From positions 1 through 34,520 of the forward strand of contig JAGYID010000053.1 of the NCBI GenBank assembly GCA_018606725.1: a DNA stretch of 34,520 nucleotides. Reading direction: 5' to 3'. Each line of letters begins with the position of its first letter. Positions within the stretch are counted from its first letter, which is position 1. The notes under the pieces were generated by a model that was not told the origin of the DNA, made no database searches, and saw nothing but the letters and a program-made list of their open reading frames with translations. The stretch comes from Acidobacteriota bacterium. Its GTDB lineage: Bacteria; Acidobacteriota; Polarisedimenticolia; Gp22-AA2. Positions 23,902 to 31,045 of the stretch are shown here, one piece after another. Both the position numbers and the translations under genes were made by a program.

Positions 23902-24159
23902 ATGCGCAAGCCACTCAAGATGGCTCTTCATTTCGTCGTGATCCTGGCAATCGTCGTCGCCACCGCCACGGTGTTCGCCCCTCCGTCGCCGCCGAGCCCG
24001 CCGTATCTGTCGGCGCTCTCGGACCTGACGGCCCCGCCCGCCTACGCCGCCGGCTGTCCGGACAAGCGCTGCGACCGTGGGGTTCAGTGCGTCTCGGGAG
24101 TCGGATACAAGTGCATCCGGTTCAACGGCAAGGGCTGCACCGCCACCATCTGCGGTTGA
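23902..24159 (+). CDS. Small Cys-rich exported protein
   Basis: 85 aa from ATG 23902, preceded by an ideal AAGGAGGT. N-terminal membrane or signal segment (LHFVVILAIVVATATVFA), a Pro-rich stretch (PPSPPSPP), then a compact domain of about 34 residues with six Cys (GCPDKRCDRGVQC, YKCIRFNGKGC, TATICG) that could make three disulfides. No family recognised. It follows the desaturase gene by 79 bp on the same strand. Confidence 0.75.
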   Translation: MRKPLKMALHFVVILAIVVATATVFAPPSPPSPPYLSALSDLTAPPAYAAGCPDKRCDRGVQCVSGVGYKCIRFNGKGCTATICG

Positions 24160-24167
24160 GGGTCTTG

Positions 24168-24368
24168 ATGACGGGCTTCGCGGGGGCCGGCCCGACGCAG
24201 TTGAGAGACATGGAGGCCGTTGTCGATTTCACTTTCGGGGACTACCGGATCGCGCCCGGCGGAGGCGGCTCGGTCGATGCCGAGAGCGAGTGTCGATCCC
24301 GGTCACTGTGCCCTGGCAGGAATACCCCGACGCGGACACTCGATGCCGTTCTCACAGGTTCTCGTTGA
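24168..24368 (+). other. Short open frame, doubtful or decayed gene
   Basis: ATG 24168 with GAGGG in front opens 66 codons. The first half (MEAVVDFTFGDYRIAPGGGG) looks coding; the second half (CRSRSLCPGRNTPTRT) does not, while another frame gives a protein-like SIPVTVPWQEYPDADTR. A frameshifted remnant of a larger gene is possible. Nothing else is seen between 24160 and 24364. Confidence 0.3.
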
Positions 24369-24393
24369 CAGGATCGGCGGCCCGATGTACAAG
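24365..24393 (+). promoter_or_regulatory. Sigma70-like promoter of the GAF-PAS gene
   Basis: TTGACA (24365-24370), 17-bp spacer, TACAAG (24388-24393); a start near 24400 leaves a leader of about 50 nt before ATG 24450. Confidence 0.55.
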
Positions 24394-24449
24394 AGCGTTC
24401 AACTGTCTGGGGTCAGATCCGAATCGCACGCTCCGCTGAGGGCTCCCAG

Positions 24450-25436
24450 ATGCCGCGTACCAACTCGGATCGCCGAGGGCATGCGCTGCGGGCCGACAAC
24501 AGGAAGTTTCTCCGTCTCTGCAGCCTGGCGGCCGATATCGCCAAGCTCGGGGACCGGCGGTCGACGCTGCACAGGATCGTCAATGCGGCCGCCTCTCTGA
24601 TCGGCGTTCACTCCGCCCACCTCGCCCTGGTCGACAAGAGCGAGCGGACGATTTACGGCGTGGCCAGCTCGGGCCGGCACGCACCCAACGCTCCCGCCCT
24701 CCGCATCAATCTCTCCCGGTCGACCGCCGCCCGTGACGCCCTCAAGCGCCGCACGCCGATCGCCATCGATCGCGCCGCGGGCAACCCGCGGGTGAACGGC
24801 GAGGCCCGCGAGGCGCAGTCGATCGGCGGCGTCGCCTATGTGCCGCTCCTCAGCGGCAACCGGAGCTTCGGGCTGCTGATCCTCGTCACGCGGCGGCCGC
24901 GCGCCTGGACCAGGGAAGAGCTGCGCCTGGCGCGCCACCTCGCCAGCTTCGCGTCGGTGGCGATCGAGAATTCGCGCCTCTTGGAACAACTGGCGGAGAC
25001 GGAGAGCCGGTTCAAGAGCCTCGTGGAACATATCCCCGCCATCGTCTATCTGTGCGACTTCGAGCCGCCCTACCGCACCATCTACATCAGTCCGCAGACC
25101 GAGACGATGCTCGGCTACCCATCGAGCGACTGGGTTAACGACCCCGATTTCTGGATGAAGCTTATCCACCCCGACGATGTGAGCCCGCCGAAGGGACTGA
25201 GCGACGAGACGCTCCGGACCACCGGCTTCCTCAGCGCCGAGTACCGCGTCTTCGATCGCCGCGGCGAGATCCGCTGGATGCGTGAGGAGGCCGTCCTGGT
25301 GCGCGATCCGGCCGGCGAGCCGGTCGGCTGGCACGGCGTGCTCATCGAGATCACCGGGACCAAGAAGATGCAGCAGAGCCTGGCGGCGTCCCCGCCCCCA
25401 GGGGGCCATCCGTTCCCGCGCCTTCCGCAGGCCTGA
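24450..25436 (+). CDS. GAF-PAS sensor protein without output domain
   Basis: 328 aa. A GAF domain at about 22-178 (LHRIVNAAASLIGVHSAHLA, VAYVPLLSGNRSFGLLILVT, ASVAIENSRLLEQLAE) is joined by a helix to a PAS/PAC domain at about 188-312 (FKSLVEHIPAIVYLCDFEPP, ISPQTETMLGYPSSDW, WMREEAVLVRDPAGEPVGWH, IEITGTKKMQQSL). Such proteins normally go on to a histidine kinase, cyclase or another PAS. Here the helix is cut after QQSL and the protein ends in an unrelated Pro-rich tail (AASPPPGGHPFPRLPQA). It is probably a truncated sensor; a stand-alone ligand-binding partner is possible. It has no clear ribosome binding site. Confidence 0.82.
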   Translation: MPRTNSDRRGHALRADNRKFLRLCSLAADIAKLGDRRSTLHRIVNAAASLIGVHSAHLALVDKSERTIYGVASSGRHAPNAPALRINLSRSTAARDALKRRTPIAIDRAAGNPRVNGEAREAQSIGGVAYVPLLSGNRSFGLLILVTRRPRAWTREELRLARHLASFASVAIENSRLLEQLAETESRFKSLVEHIPAIVYLCDFEPPYRTIYISPQTETMLGYPSSDWVNDPDFWMKLIHPDDVSPPKGLSDETLRTTGFLSAEYRVFDRRGEIRWMREEAVLVRDPAGEPVGWHGVLIEITGTKKMQQSLAASPPPGGHPFPRLPQA

Positions 25437-25517
25437 GGCTTGAACTGCGGGCCATCGAGCGATGTCCCGGGACGGACGCTTGAGAGGATTTCGTTCATTA
25501 CGCACAGTCTGGGTCGA

Positions 25518-28500
25518 ATGAAATCAGCTTGGCTCTGGGCAGGTCTCTTCCTCGGCTGGACTCTCCCGGCCCTTGCCATGGTGAGCCCTCAGGGCCATGA
25601 CACGCCGCCGGCGGCCCCCGATTTCTTGCAGGAGCCGTTTGTCATCGAGTCCCTGAACACCTCCCTGCGTTTCGAGGCGGATGGAACCGGCACGAAAACC
25701 GTGCGGGCGCGGACGCTGGTGCAGACGGAAGGCGCACTGCAGCAGCTCGGTCAGGTGGTGCTGGACTACAACTCGGAGTTCGAGCGCCTGACATTCAAAG
25801 GTCGGGTCATCAAGCCGGATGGCACCAAGGTGGAGATCCCGGGGAGTGCCATTCAGGACATGTCCTCGCCGGTCTCGCGGATCGCGCCGATGTACAGCGA
25901 CATCCGCCAGAAGCACGTCATCGTTCCCGGGCTTCGACCCGGGGACGTGCTCGAGTATGAGCTGCAGTTCGAACAGTACGCGGCCATGGCGCCGAATCAC
26001 TTCTGGGCCGCCTACGATTTCACCCGCTCCGCCATCGTCAAGGCCGAAGAGCTGCGGATCGACGTGCCGGCATCCAAGTTCGTGAACGTGAAGACCCAGC
26101 CCGGGTTCACATCAGAGACGGGCGAGGCGAACGGGCGCCGCATCTACAGCTGGAAGACCTCGAACCTGCAACGTGAAGACGACTCGGACAAGAAGAAGAA
26201 AAAGGGGAAAGCCAGGAGCGAACCGGAGGCGCCCGCCGTGCAAATCACGACGTTCGCGAGCTGGGGCGAGGTCGGCGACTGGTATGCGAAGCTGGAAAGC
26301 GACCGGCGGGCGCCCGATGACGCGATCCGCGCCAAGGTGGGAGAGCTGACGAGGGATGTCGCCGACGCGACCGAAAAGCTCCGCGCGATCTACCGCTACG
26401 CCGCCCAGGGATTCCGCTACGTGAGCCTTTCGTTCGGCACGGGGCGGTATCAGCCCCATGCCGCGGCGGAGGTCTTCGCCAATCGGTACGGCGACTGCAA
26501 GGACAAGAACACGCTTCTGGCGGCCATGGCGGAGGTCGCGGGCCTGCGTGTGCGCGCGGCCCTCACCTCCGCCAGTCGAAAAATTGATCCCACTCTTCCC
26601 TCCCCGCTCCAGTTCGATCATGTGATCAGCTATGTGCGGATCGGCAGCGAGGACATCTGGCTGGACACCACCGCGGAGCTCGCTCCATTCCGCATGCTGT
26701 TGCCCCTGGTGCGCAAGAAGGATGCCCTGGTGGTGGCGGCCGACGGCAGCTCCGTCCTGCTGCAGATTCCGGCCGAGGCCGCGGTGCCGAACTCGCAGGT
26801 CACGACGGTGGAGGGGTCAATCAACGATCTTGGGACACTGGAGGCCGACGTCCGGCTCGTGTTCGGTGGCGATATGCAGGTGCTCGGGCGCTTGACGGTG
26901 CGCGCCATCCCTCAGGCGCAATGGAAGCGCCTCATGGAGTTTGCCGCCCAGGCCTCCGGTGTGGAGGGCGAAGTGTCGAGCGTGGACATCCCCACCCTCG
27001 CCGACGTCGAGAATCCGCTGGAATACAGATTCCATATCACCAGGCAGAACTACTTCAACAGGTTCGAGAAGGAGCCGACCCTCACGCTTCCATTCGGCAC
27101 GCTCGCGATCGTGGACCCGGACGACGCGGAAGATGGCAAGCCGCTTGACCTGGGGCGAGGGCGGTTCGAATACCACGTGACGTTGCAGCTTTCCGGGCAA
27201 TTCGAGGCCCGTCCGCCGCTGCCGGTCGAATTGAAGCGTGACTATGCCGGCTATTCCTCCAAGTACGCAATCGAGGGTTCCACGTTCACCGGTGAGCGCA
27301 CCATGGAGTTGAAGGTCGGTGAGCTGCCGGCGGATCGCCGGAATGATTTTCAGGCATTCCGCCGTGCGGTGTTCGCCGATGTCGACCAGCGGATGTCGGT
27401 GAAGGTGAGAGGGCAGGCCGGGACCGAGGGACTCTCGGGGGGCGACACGGCTGCACTGCTCGACGCGGCGAACGCCGCGTACGACAATGGTGATTATCGC
27501 GCTTCGGCCGAACTGGTCGAACGCGTCCTCAAGGCGGAGCCGGACCATCCATCGGCCTACAGTGACCTGGGCCGCGCCTACCTGGCCCTGCACCAGCCCG
27601 AGAAGGCCGAAAAGGCGCTCAAGAAGGCGGTGGAGCTCAATCCGTTCAGTCCCTACGCGTACAACACCCTTGGACGGCTCCACTGGATCCAGCGGCGATA
27701 CGGGGAAGCCGAGAAGGAATTCCGGAAGCAGATCGAAATTGTCCCGCTGGATCAATGGGCCCACGCCAATCTCGGAAGGATGCTGCTGGAACAGAAGAAA
27801 TACACCGCGGCGGAGCCGGAGCTGGTGAAAGCCGTTGCGATCAACCCGGAGAACGTGGGGCTGTATCTGGATCTCGGCAAGGCGCAGATGAGCCTGAAGA
27901 AGACGGAGAAGGCGCTGGAATCTTTCGACCGGGCCGTCGAGCTCGCGCCCTCTCCATTCGTATGGAACAACGTCGCCTATGCACTGGTCGAGCAGAATAC
28001 CCGCCTCGATCGGGCACAACGCTACGGCGAATCGGCGGTCTCCATGCTCATCGCCCAACTGCGCAACGTCAGGCTCGACCAGCTCAAGCCCATCGATCTG
28101 GCAAATGTGAACATGCTTGCGGCGTCATGGGACACGCTGGGATGGGTCCATTTTCGGAAGGGCGAGACGTCCACGGCGCTGCGATATCTGAGCGCGGCGT
28201 GGCAGCTGGCGAACGATGGAGCCGTCGCCGATCACCTGGGGCAGGTGTACGAGCGCACGGGCAAGCGGGATCTCGCGATCGAATACTATGCTCTCGCGGC
28301 GGCGGAACCCGGCGCCAAGCCCGACAGCCATGCGCACCTGGCGGCGCTGGTGGGTGAAACCAAGGTTCCGTTCATTGTCGCCAAGCAGCGTGATCGGCTC
28401 GGGACGCTTCGCTCATACGACATGCCGGGGACGGAAGGCGACGGCAGCGCGGAATTCTTCGTCGCCCTGGCGCCGGGTCCCAAGGTGACGGATGTCCGCT

Positions 28501-28700
28501 TCGTGAGCGGGGACGAGAAGCTGAAGTCTCTGGCGAGCTCCCTGAAGACGATCCGATTCACGATGGATTTCCCCGACACGGGCGACACGCGCATCTTCCG
28601 GCGCGGCATCCTCTCGTGCGTCGCCTCCGAAAAGAAATCGGCGACGGGATCATGCGCCTTCATCCTGCTGAAGCCCGAGGACGTCCTTTCGGTCAACTAG
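25518..28700 (+). CDS. DUF3857 - transglutaminase-like - TPR exported protein
   Basis: 1060 aa from ATG 25518, chosen as the start of a signal peptide (MKSAWLWAGLFLGWTLPALA); the upstream frame to 25440 looks non-coding. DUF3857 covers about 50-210. The transglutaminase core has the apparent triad Cys327 (YGDCKDKNTLL), His368 (FDHVISYVR) and Asp383 (WLDTTAE). Then a second beta domain, and from about 640 a run of TPR repeats (YSDLGRAYLALHQPEKAEKA, NPFSPYAYNTLGRLHWIQRR, WAHANLGRMLLEQKKYTAAE, GLYLDLGKAQMSLKKTEKAL) and a C-terminal domain. A Lys-rich insert (KKKKKGKARSE) sits near 220. Probably periplasmic; the substrate is unknown. The architecture is common in Bacteroidota and Acidobacteriota. 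Confidence 0.92.
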   Translation: MKSAWLWAGLFLGWTLPALAMVSPQGHDTPPAAPDFLQEPFVIESLNTSLRFEADGTGTKTVRARTLVQTEGALQQLGQVVLDYNSEFERLTFKGRVIKPDGTKVEIPGSAIQDMSSPVSRIAPMYSDIRQKHVIVPGLRPGDVLEYELQFEQYAAMAPNHFWAAYDFTRSAIVKAEELRIDVPASKFVNVKTQPGFTSETGEANGRRIYSWKTSNLQREDDSDKKKKKGKARSEPEAPAVQITTFASWGEVGDWYAKLESDRRAPDDAIRAKVGELTRDVADATEKLRAIYRYAAQGFRYVSLSFGTGRYQPHAAAEVFANRYGDCKDKNTLLAAMAEVAGLRVRAALTSASRKIDPTLPSPLQFDHVISYVRIGSEDIWLDTTAELAPFRMLLPLVRKKDALVVAADGSSVLLQIPAEAAVPNSQVTTVEGSINDLGTLEADVRLVFGGDMQVLGRLTVRAIPQAQWKRLMEFAAQASGVEGEVSSVDIPTLADVENPLEYRFHITRQNYFNRFEKEPTLTLPFGTLAIVDPDDAEDGKPLDLGRGRFEYHVTLQLSGQFEARPPLPVELKRDYAGYSSKYAIEGSTFTGERTMELKVGELPADRRNDFQAFRRAVFADVDQRMSVKVRGQAGTEGLSGGDTAALLDAANAAYDNGDYRASAELVERVLKAEPDHPSAYSDLGRAYLALHQPEKAEKALKKAVELNPFSPYAYNTLGRLHWIQRRYGEAEKEFRKQIEIVPLDQWAHANLGRMLLEQKKYTAAEPELVKAVAINPENVGLYLDLGKAQMSLKKTEKALESFDRAVELAPSPFVWNNVAYALVEQNTRLDRAQRYGESAVSMLIAQLRNVRLDQLKPIDLANVNMLAASWDTLGWVHFRKGETSTALRYLSAAWQLANDGAVADHLGQVYERTGKRDLAIEYYALAAAEPGAKPDSHAHLAALVGETKVPFIVAKQRDRLGTLRSYDMPGTEGDGSAEFFVALAPGPKVTDVRFVSGDEKLKSLASSLKTIRFTMDFPDTGDTRIFRRGILSCVASEKKSATGSCAFILLKPEDVLSVN

Positions 28701-28736
28701 CGGCCCCGGTGGCCGTCCGCGTGGGGGCTTGGGGAA

Positions 28737-29153
28737 CTAGCTTTTCCGCGCCTCGGGGAAACGCGGCAGACCATCGTCCGGGATCGGCTCCCAGGGCGCG
28801 GCGTACGCGACGTACGATCGGGCCGACGGGCGGATGCCCGGATCCTTGTCGAAGGTGCCCATCCGGACGCTGATCACCTCGGGATCCTCCTGGCTCTGGC
28901 TCCAGAGGGCGCCGCCGCAGTTCGAGCAGAACAGCTTCGCGAAGCCGTCCGGCGGGCGCCACGTCTTGATCAGCTCCTGCCCGGAGAGGATGCGCAGCGA
29001 GCCGGGCGCAATCCGGGCCGACGCAGCCGCCGCCGTGCCGGTGCGCCGCTGGCAGCGCGTGCAGTGGCAGTAGCCTGCGGAGACCAGCGGTTTGGTGATC
29101 TCGTAGCGAACGCGGGCGCAGAGACAACCCCCGGATAGCGGAAGCTCAGCCAT
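28737..29153 (-). CDS. GFA/CENP-V family zinc protein
   Basis: 138 aa. Zinc ligands of the GFA (glutathione-dependent formaldehyde-activating enzyme-like) fold are present: GGCLCARVRYE (Cys10, Cys12), YCHCTRCQRRTG (Cys29, Cys31, Cys34) and FCSNCGGALW. The family includes S-hydroxymethylglutathione synthase and many uncharacterised members, so the formaldehyde role is not assured. ATG 29153 has GGAGAGG 9 bp upstream. It follows the small membrane protein gene on the same strand by 41 bp and may belong to its operon. Confidence 0.9.
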   Translation of the reverse strand: MAELPLSGGCLCARVRYEITKPLVSAGYCHCTRCQRRTGTAAAASARIAPGSLRILSGQELIKTWRPPDGFAKLFCSNCGGALWSQSQEDPEVISVRMGTFDKDPGIRPSARSYVAYAAPWEPIPDDGLPRFPEARKS

Positions 29154-29194
29154 GTGCTTGAAGCCTCTCCTTTTGTCTTCGGTGAAGAGACATC

Positions 29195-29461
29195 CTAGTC
29201 GCGCCGGCGCAGACTACCCGCAGGCGAGCTGTCGATCACCAGGGCGACCACCATCCCGACGATGGGCCAGAGCGTCCACTGTCCAGCGAACCAGTGCTGG
29301 ACGGCGGAGTACCAGAGGAGCGTGGTCGGCAGAAACACCACCCCTAGAACCGGCCAGAGGAGCGACTGGAAGAGGCCGTTGAACCACCCGGTCAAGAACC
29401 ACAACAGGAGCGCGACGATCCGAGGTGTCGCGAGGGCGAGCAAGACAAGCAAGAACGGCAT
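29195..29461 (-). CDS. Small membrane protein (88 aa)
   Basis: ATG 29461 follows AAGGAGGT at good spacing; a longer reading to 29497 lacks this. Three hydrophobic segments: MPFLLVLLALATPRIVALLL (running on into WFLTGW), LLWPVLGVVFLPTTLLWYS, LWPIVGMVVALVID, then a basic tail (SLRRRD). No known family recognised, though such short proteins occur widely in Acidobacteriota-like genomes. Second gene after the tandem-palindrome promoter at 29741. Confidence 0.72.
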   Translation of the reverse strand: MPFLLVLLALATPRIVALLLWFLTGWFNGLFQSLLWPVLGVVFLPTTLLWYSAVQHWFAGQWTLWPIVGMVVALVIDSSPAGSLRRRD

Positions 29462-29516
29462 CGGCCAGACCTCCTTCCGAGCATGCAGTGGGGACAACCC
29501 GCCCGGCGGCCCCCTA

Positions 29517-29690
29517 TCAGGCCGAACGGTCCTTGGACCGGGTCTGGGTCACCCCGGTCAGGATCCCGATGCCGAGCAGGATGACGCACGCGATCGTCAC
29601 GTAGAGGGGGCGCACCCCGGCGGTGATCAGGGCCCACGCCACGCCACCGATGAAGACCAGGAACCCGACAACATAAAGCGCGAAGGACAT
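29517..29690 (-). CDS. 57-residue two-pass membrane protein
   Basis: ATG 29690 follows CAGGAGAG. The peptide opens with MSFALYVVGFLVFIGGVAWA and continues LITAGVRPLYVTIACVILLG before a polar tail (TQTRSKDRSA). Two transmembrane helices joined by a short loop, positively charged C-terminus. Predicted transcript start is near 29734, giving a 44-nt leader. It is the first gene of a small operon with the 88-residue protein 55 bp downstream. Function unknown; envelope-stress link inferred only from the promoter. Confidence 0.78.
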   Translation of the reverse strand: MSFALYVVGFLVFIGGVAWALITAGVRPLYVTIACVILLGIGILTGVTQTRSKDRSA

Positions 29691-29740
29691 GAGGCACTCT
29701 CCTGCAATTGACCGTGCGCAAGACCCGGCCGACTTGTCGA

Positions 29741-29808
29741 AAGGTACTGGTTAGATTAGCGGGAGGGAAATCGGGAGAAACCGTAATCGTGGGTCAGGAG
29801 ATGCCCTA
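29741..29808 (-). promoter_or_regulatory. Tandem-palindrome promoter of the small membrane protein operon
   Basis: In gene direction: TAGGGCATCTCCTGA (29794-29808), 8-bp spacer, TACGGTTTCTCCCGA (29771-29785), 23 bp apart. TACCTT (29741-29746) lies exactly 24 bp after the proximal unit. The left half-sites are weaker than in other copies, but spacing to the -10 is identical. Confidence 0.58.
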
Positions 29809-29835
29809 AGATTCCGGACGACTGTTTCTTGGACA

Positions 29836-30129
29836 TCATGGACAGTGCTCCGGGCTGGTGGGGCACCAGTGTGAACAGTCGCCATTCGTGTAGAAGAAGG
29901 GGTTGCAGGTGGTCACGGTATCAAGGCACGTTTGATAATCGGCGGTGACGACGCAGGATCTGAAATTCCCGCCACCGTCGTAGCAAATGCACCCCCCCGG
30001 CCTCAGGAAGGGGTCGGCACCGGGCACGCCCGGAGATCCGTCGCCCGAGCCGCAGTTGACGAACCAGACGGCCAGTGCGCAGGAAAGAGCGAATGTTGCC
30101 CCTGGGGATCGTGGGGTGCGAACCGACAT
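29836..30129 (-). CDS. Cys-rich exported protein, possible lipoprotein
   Basis: 97 aa. The N-terminal hydrophobic segment (GATFALSCALAVWFVNC) ends at a Cys followed by GSGDG, compatible with a loose lipobox. The remaining 70 residues hold eight more Cys (GGCICYDGGGNF, SCVVTADYQTCLDTVTTCN, GDCSHWCPTSPEHC), suggesting a disulfide-bonded secreted domain. No family recognised. The ribosome binding site before ATG 30129 is weak, so the start is uncertain. Confidence 0.55.
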   Translation of the reverse strand: MSVRTPRSPGATFALSCALAVWFVNCGSGDGSPGVPGADPFLRPGGCICYDGGGNFRSCVVTADYQTCLDTVTTCNPFFYTNGDCSHWCPTSPEHCP

Positions 30130-31045
30130 ACGGCATCACCACCCATCGTTCGCGAGCCGCCGCCTCATGGGCCGAGGCTCCTCGACCTCGCCGGCGATCA
30201 CGATACGCACTCTTTGAATCACTTATACGCCGGAACCTGCTGTGCCGCAATATCTTCACCGGGGCGCTCTCTGATGGGGTCCGGAGAGACAGAAAGCCGC
30301 GCACCCCACCACCCCTCCGCCTTCCCTCGTGCCTTAACCATTTGGTTCGCTTGAATGAACCCTCTGCGTCATTGCGCCGCACTCTGCGCCGGCGTGAGGT
30401 CAAGGAAGAGAATCCCTCGACGCGCCAGGCAAGAGAAGGAGGTGTTTCGCGGCCACCCGCATCATCAAGAGCCTTGGCGCTGAGGAGGGATGCGCGGTTC
30501 TGATTGACGACATCAGCGGCACGCCCACGAAGTAGAAAAGAAGCGCGGCCGGAGACCCGCCACATGGGCGGACCCCGGCCGCGGCAGAAGGTCCGTGCGA
30601 CTGTGGGTGAGACGCGAGTGGTAACGCGACGAACGTCATTCAACCCGGAAACCCGCTTCCCGTCAGCCTGCCGGCTGAGTTCCGATCGGCGATCCCACCA
30701 TGAATCTCAGGAGACGTCCGAAGCGCACGGGTGAGACTCACGACAAGCCGATGAAACGAAACCGCTTGGTCTTTTCTCGCCCATCGGTTGGGTCTCGGCC
30801 CTCGGCCCGGTGTTGCGGCTTCCGATCGGCTGCGCCATTCGGCCCTTCGCGACGATCCTCATGCGAATAAACCAGATGGGCCGAGCTGCCATGGAGTCGA
30901 CCGTCATTGGCAGACTACTTGCAATTACAGCCCCGGCGCATAGGGTTCAGTAACCAAGGCGCGCGCCATCCCGATACTTGGCAGCTGCGGGGTGGCGAAC
31001 CCGGCATATGGAATTCATATCCCTTCTCGTCAGAAGGAGAGCGTC
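30130..31045. other. Gene-poor interval of about 0.9 kb
   Basis: No frame on either strand shows a convincing protein. Two short stretches have protein-like codon use without a start: plus strand about 30447-30534 (ending RIIKSLGAEEGCAVLIDDIS then GTPTK and a stop) and about 30760-30952 (containing FSPIGWVSALGPVLRLPIGC). They may be relics of decayed genes. A strong stem-loop lies at 30545-30582. No tRNA fold, CRISPR repeat or transposon end was seen. The last 20 bases contain the AAGGAGAG of the next gene. Confidence 0.5.
30545..30582. repeat. Long GC-rich stem-loop in the gene-poor interval
   Basis: Outer stem GCGGCCGG (30545-30552) / CCGGCCGC (30575-30582), inner stem CCCGCC (30556-30561) / GGGCGG (30566-30571), 4-base loop ACAT, separated by a small internal loop. 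It may be a structured RNA element or a terminator relic. Confidence 0.55.

Noticed and set aside
26817-28058. 413-codon open frame on the minus strand, and the 466-codon plus frame at 6723-8123
   Set aside because: Antisense to the TPR protein and the lipase respectively, with shadow-type composition.
30220-30290. Possible element upstream of the Cys-rich gene at 30129 (TCAGAGAGCGCCCCGG with TATAAG downstream)
   Set aside because: Only one imperfect unit; second unit not at 22-23 bp, and TATAAG is 31 bp away.
30702-30880. Plus-strand 57-codon frame starting at ATG about 30702
   Set aside because: Arg/Ser-rich translation without ribosome binding site, domain or signal; looks like chance.
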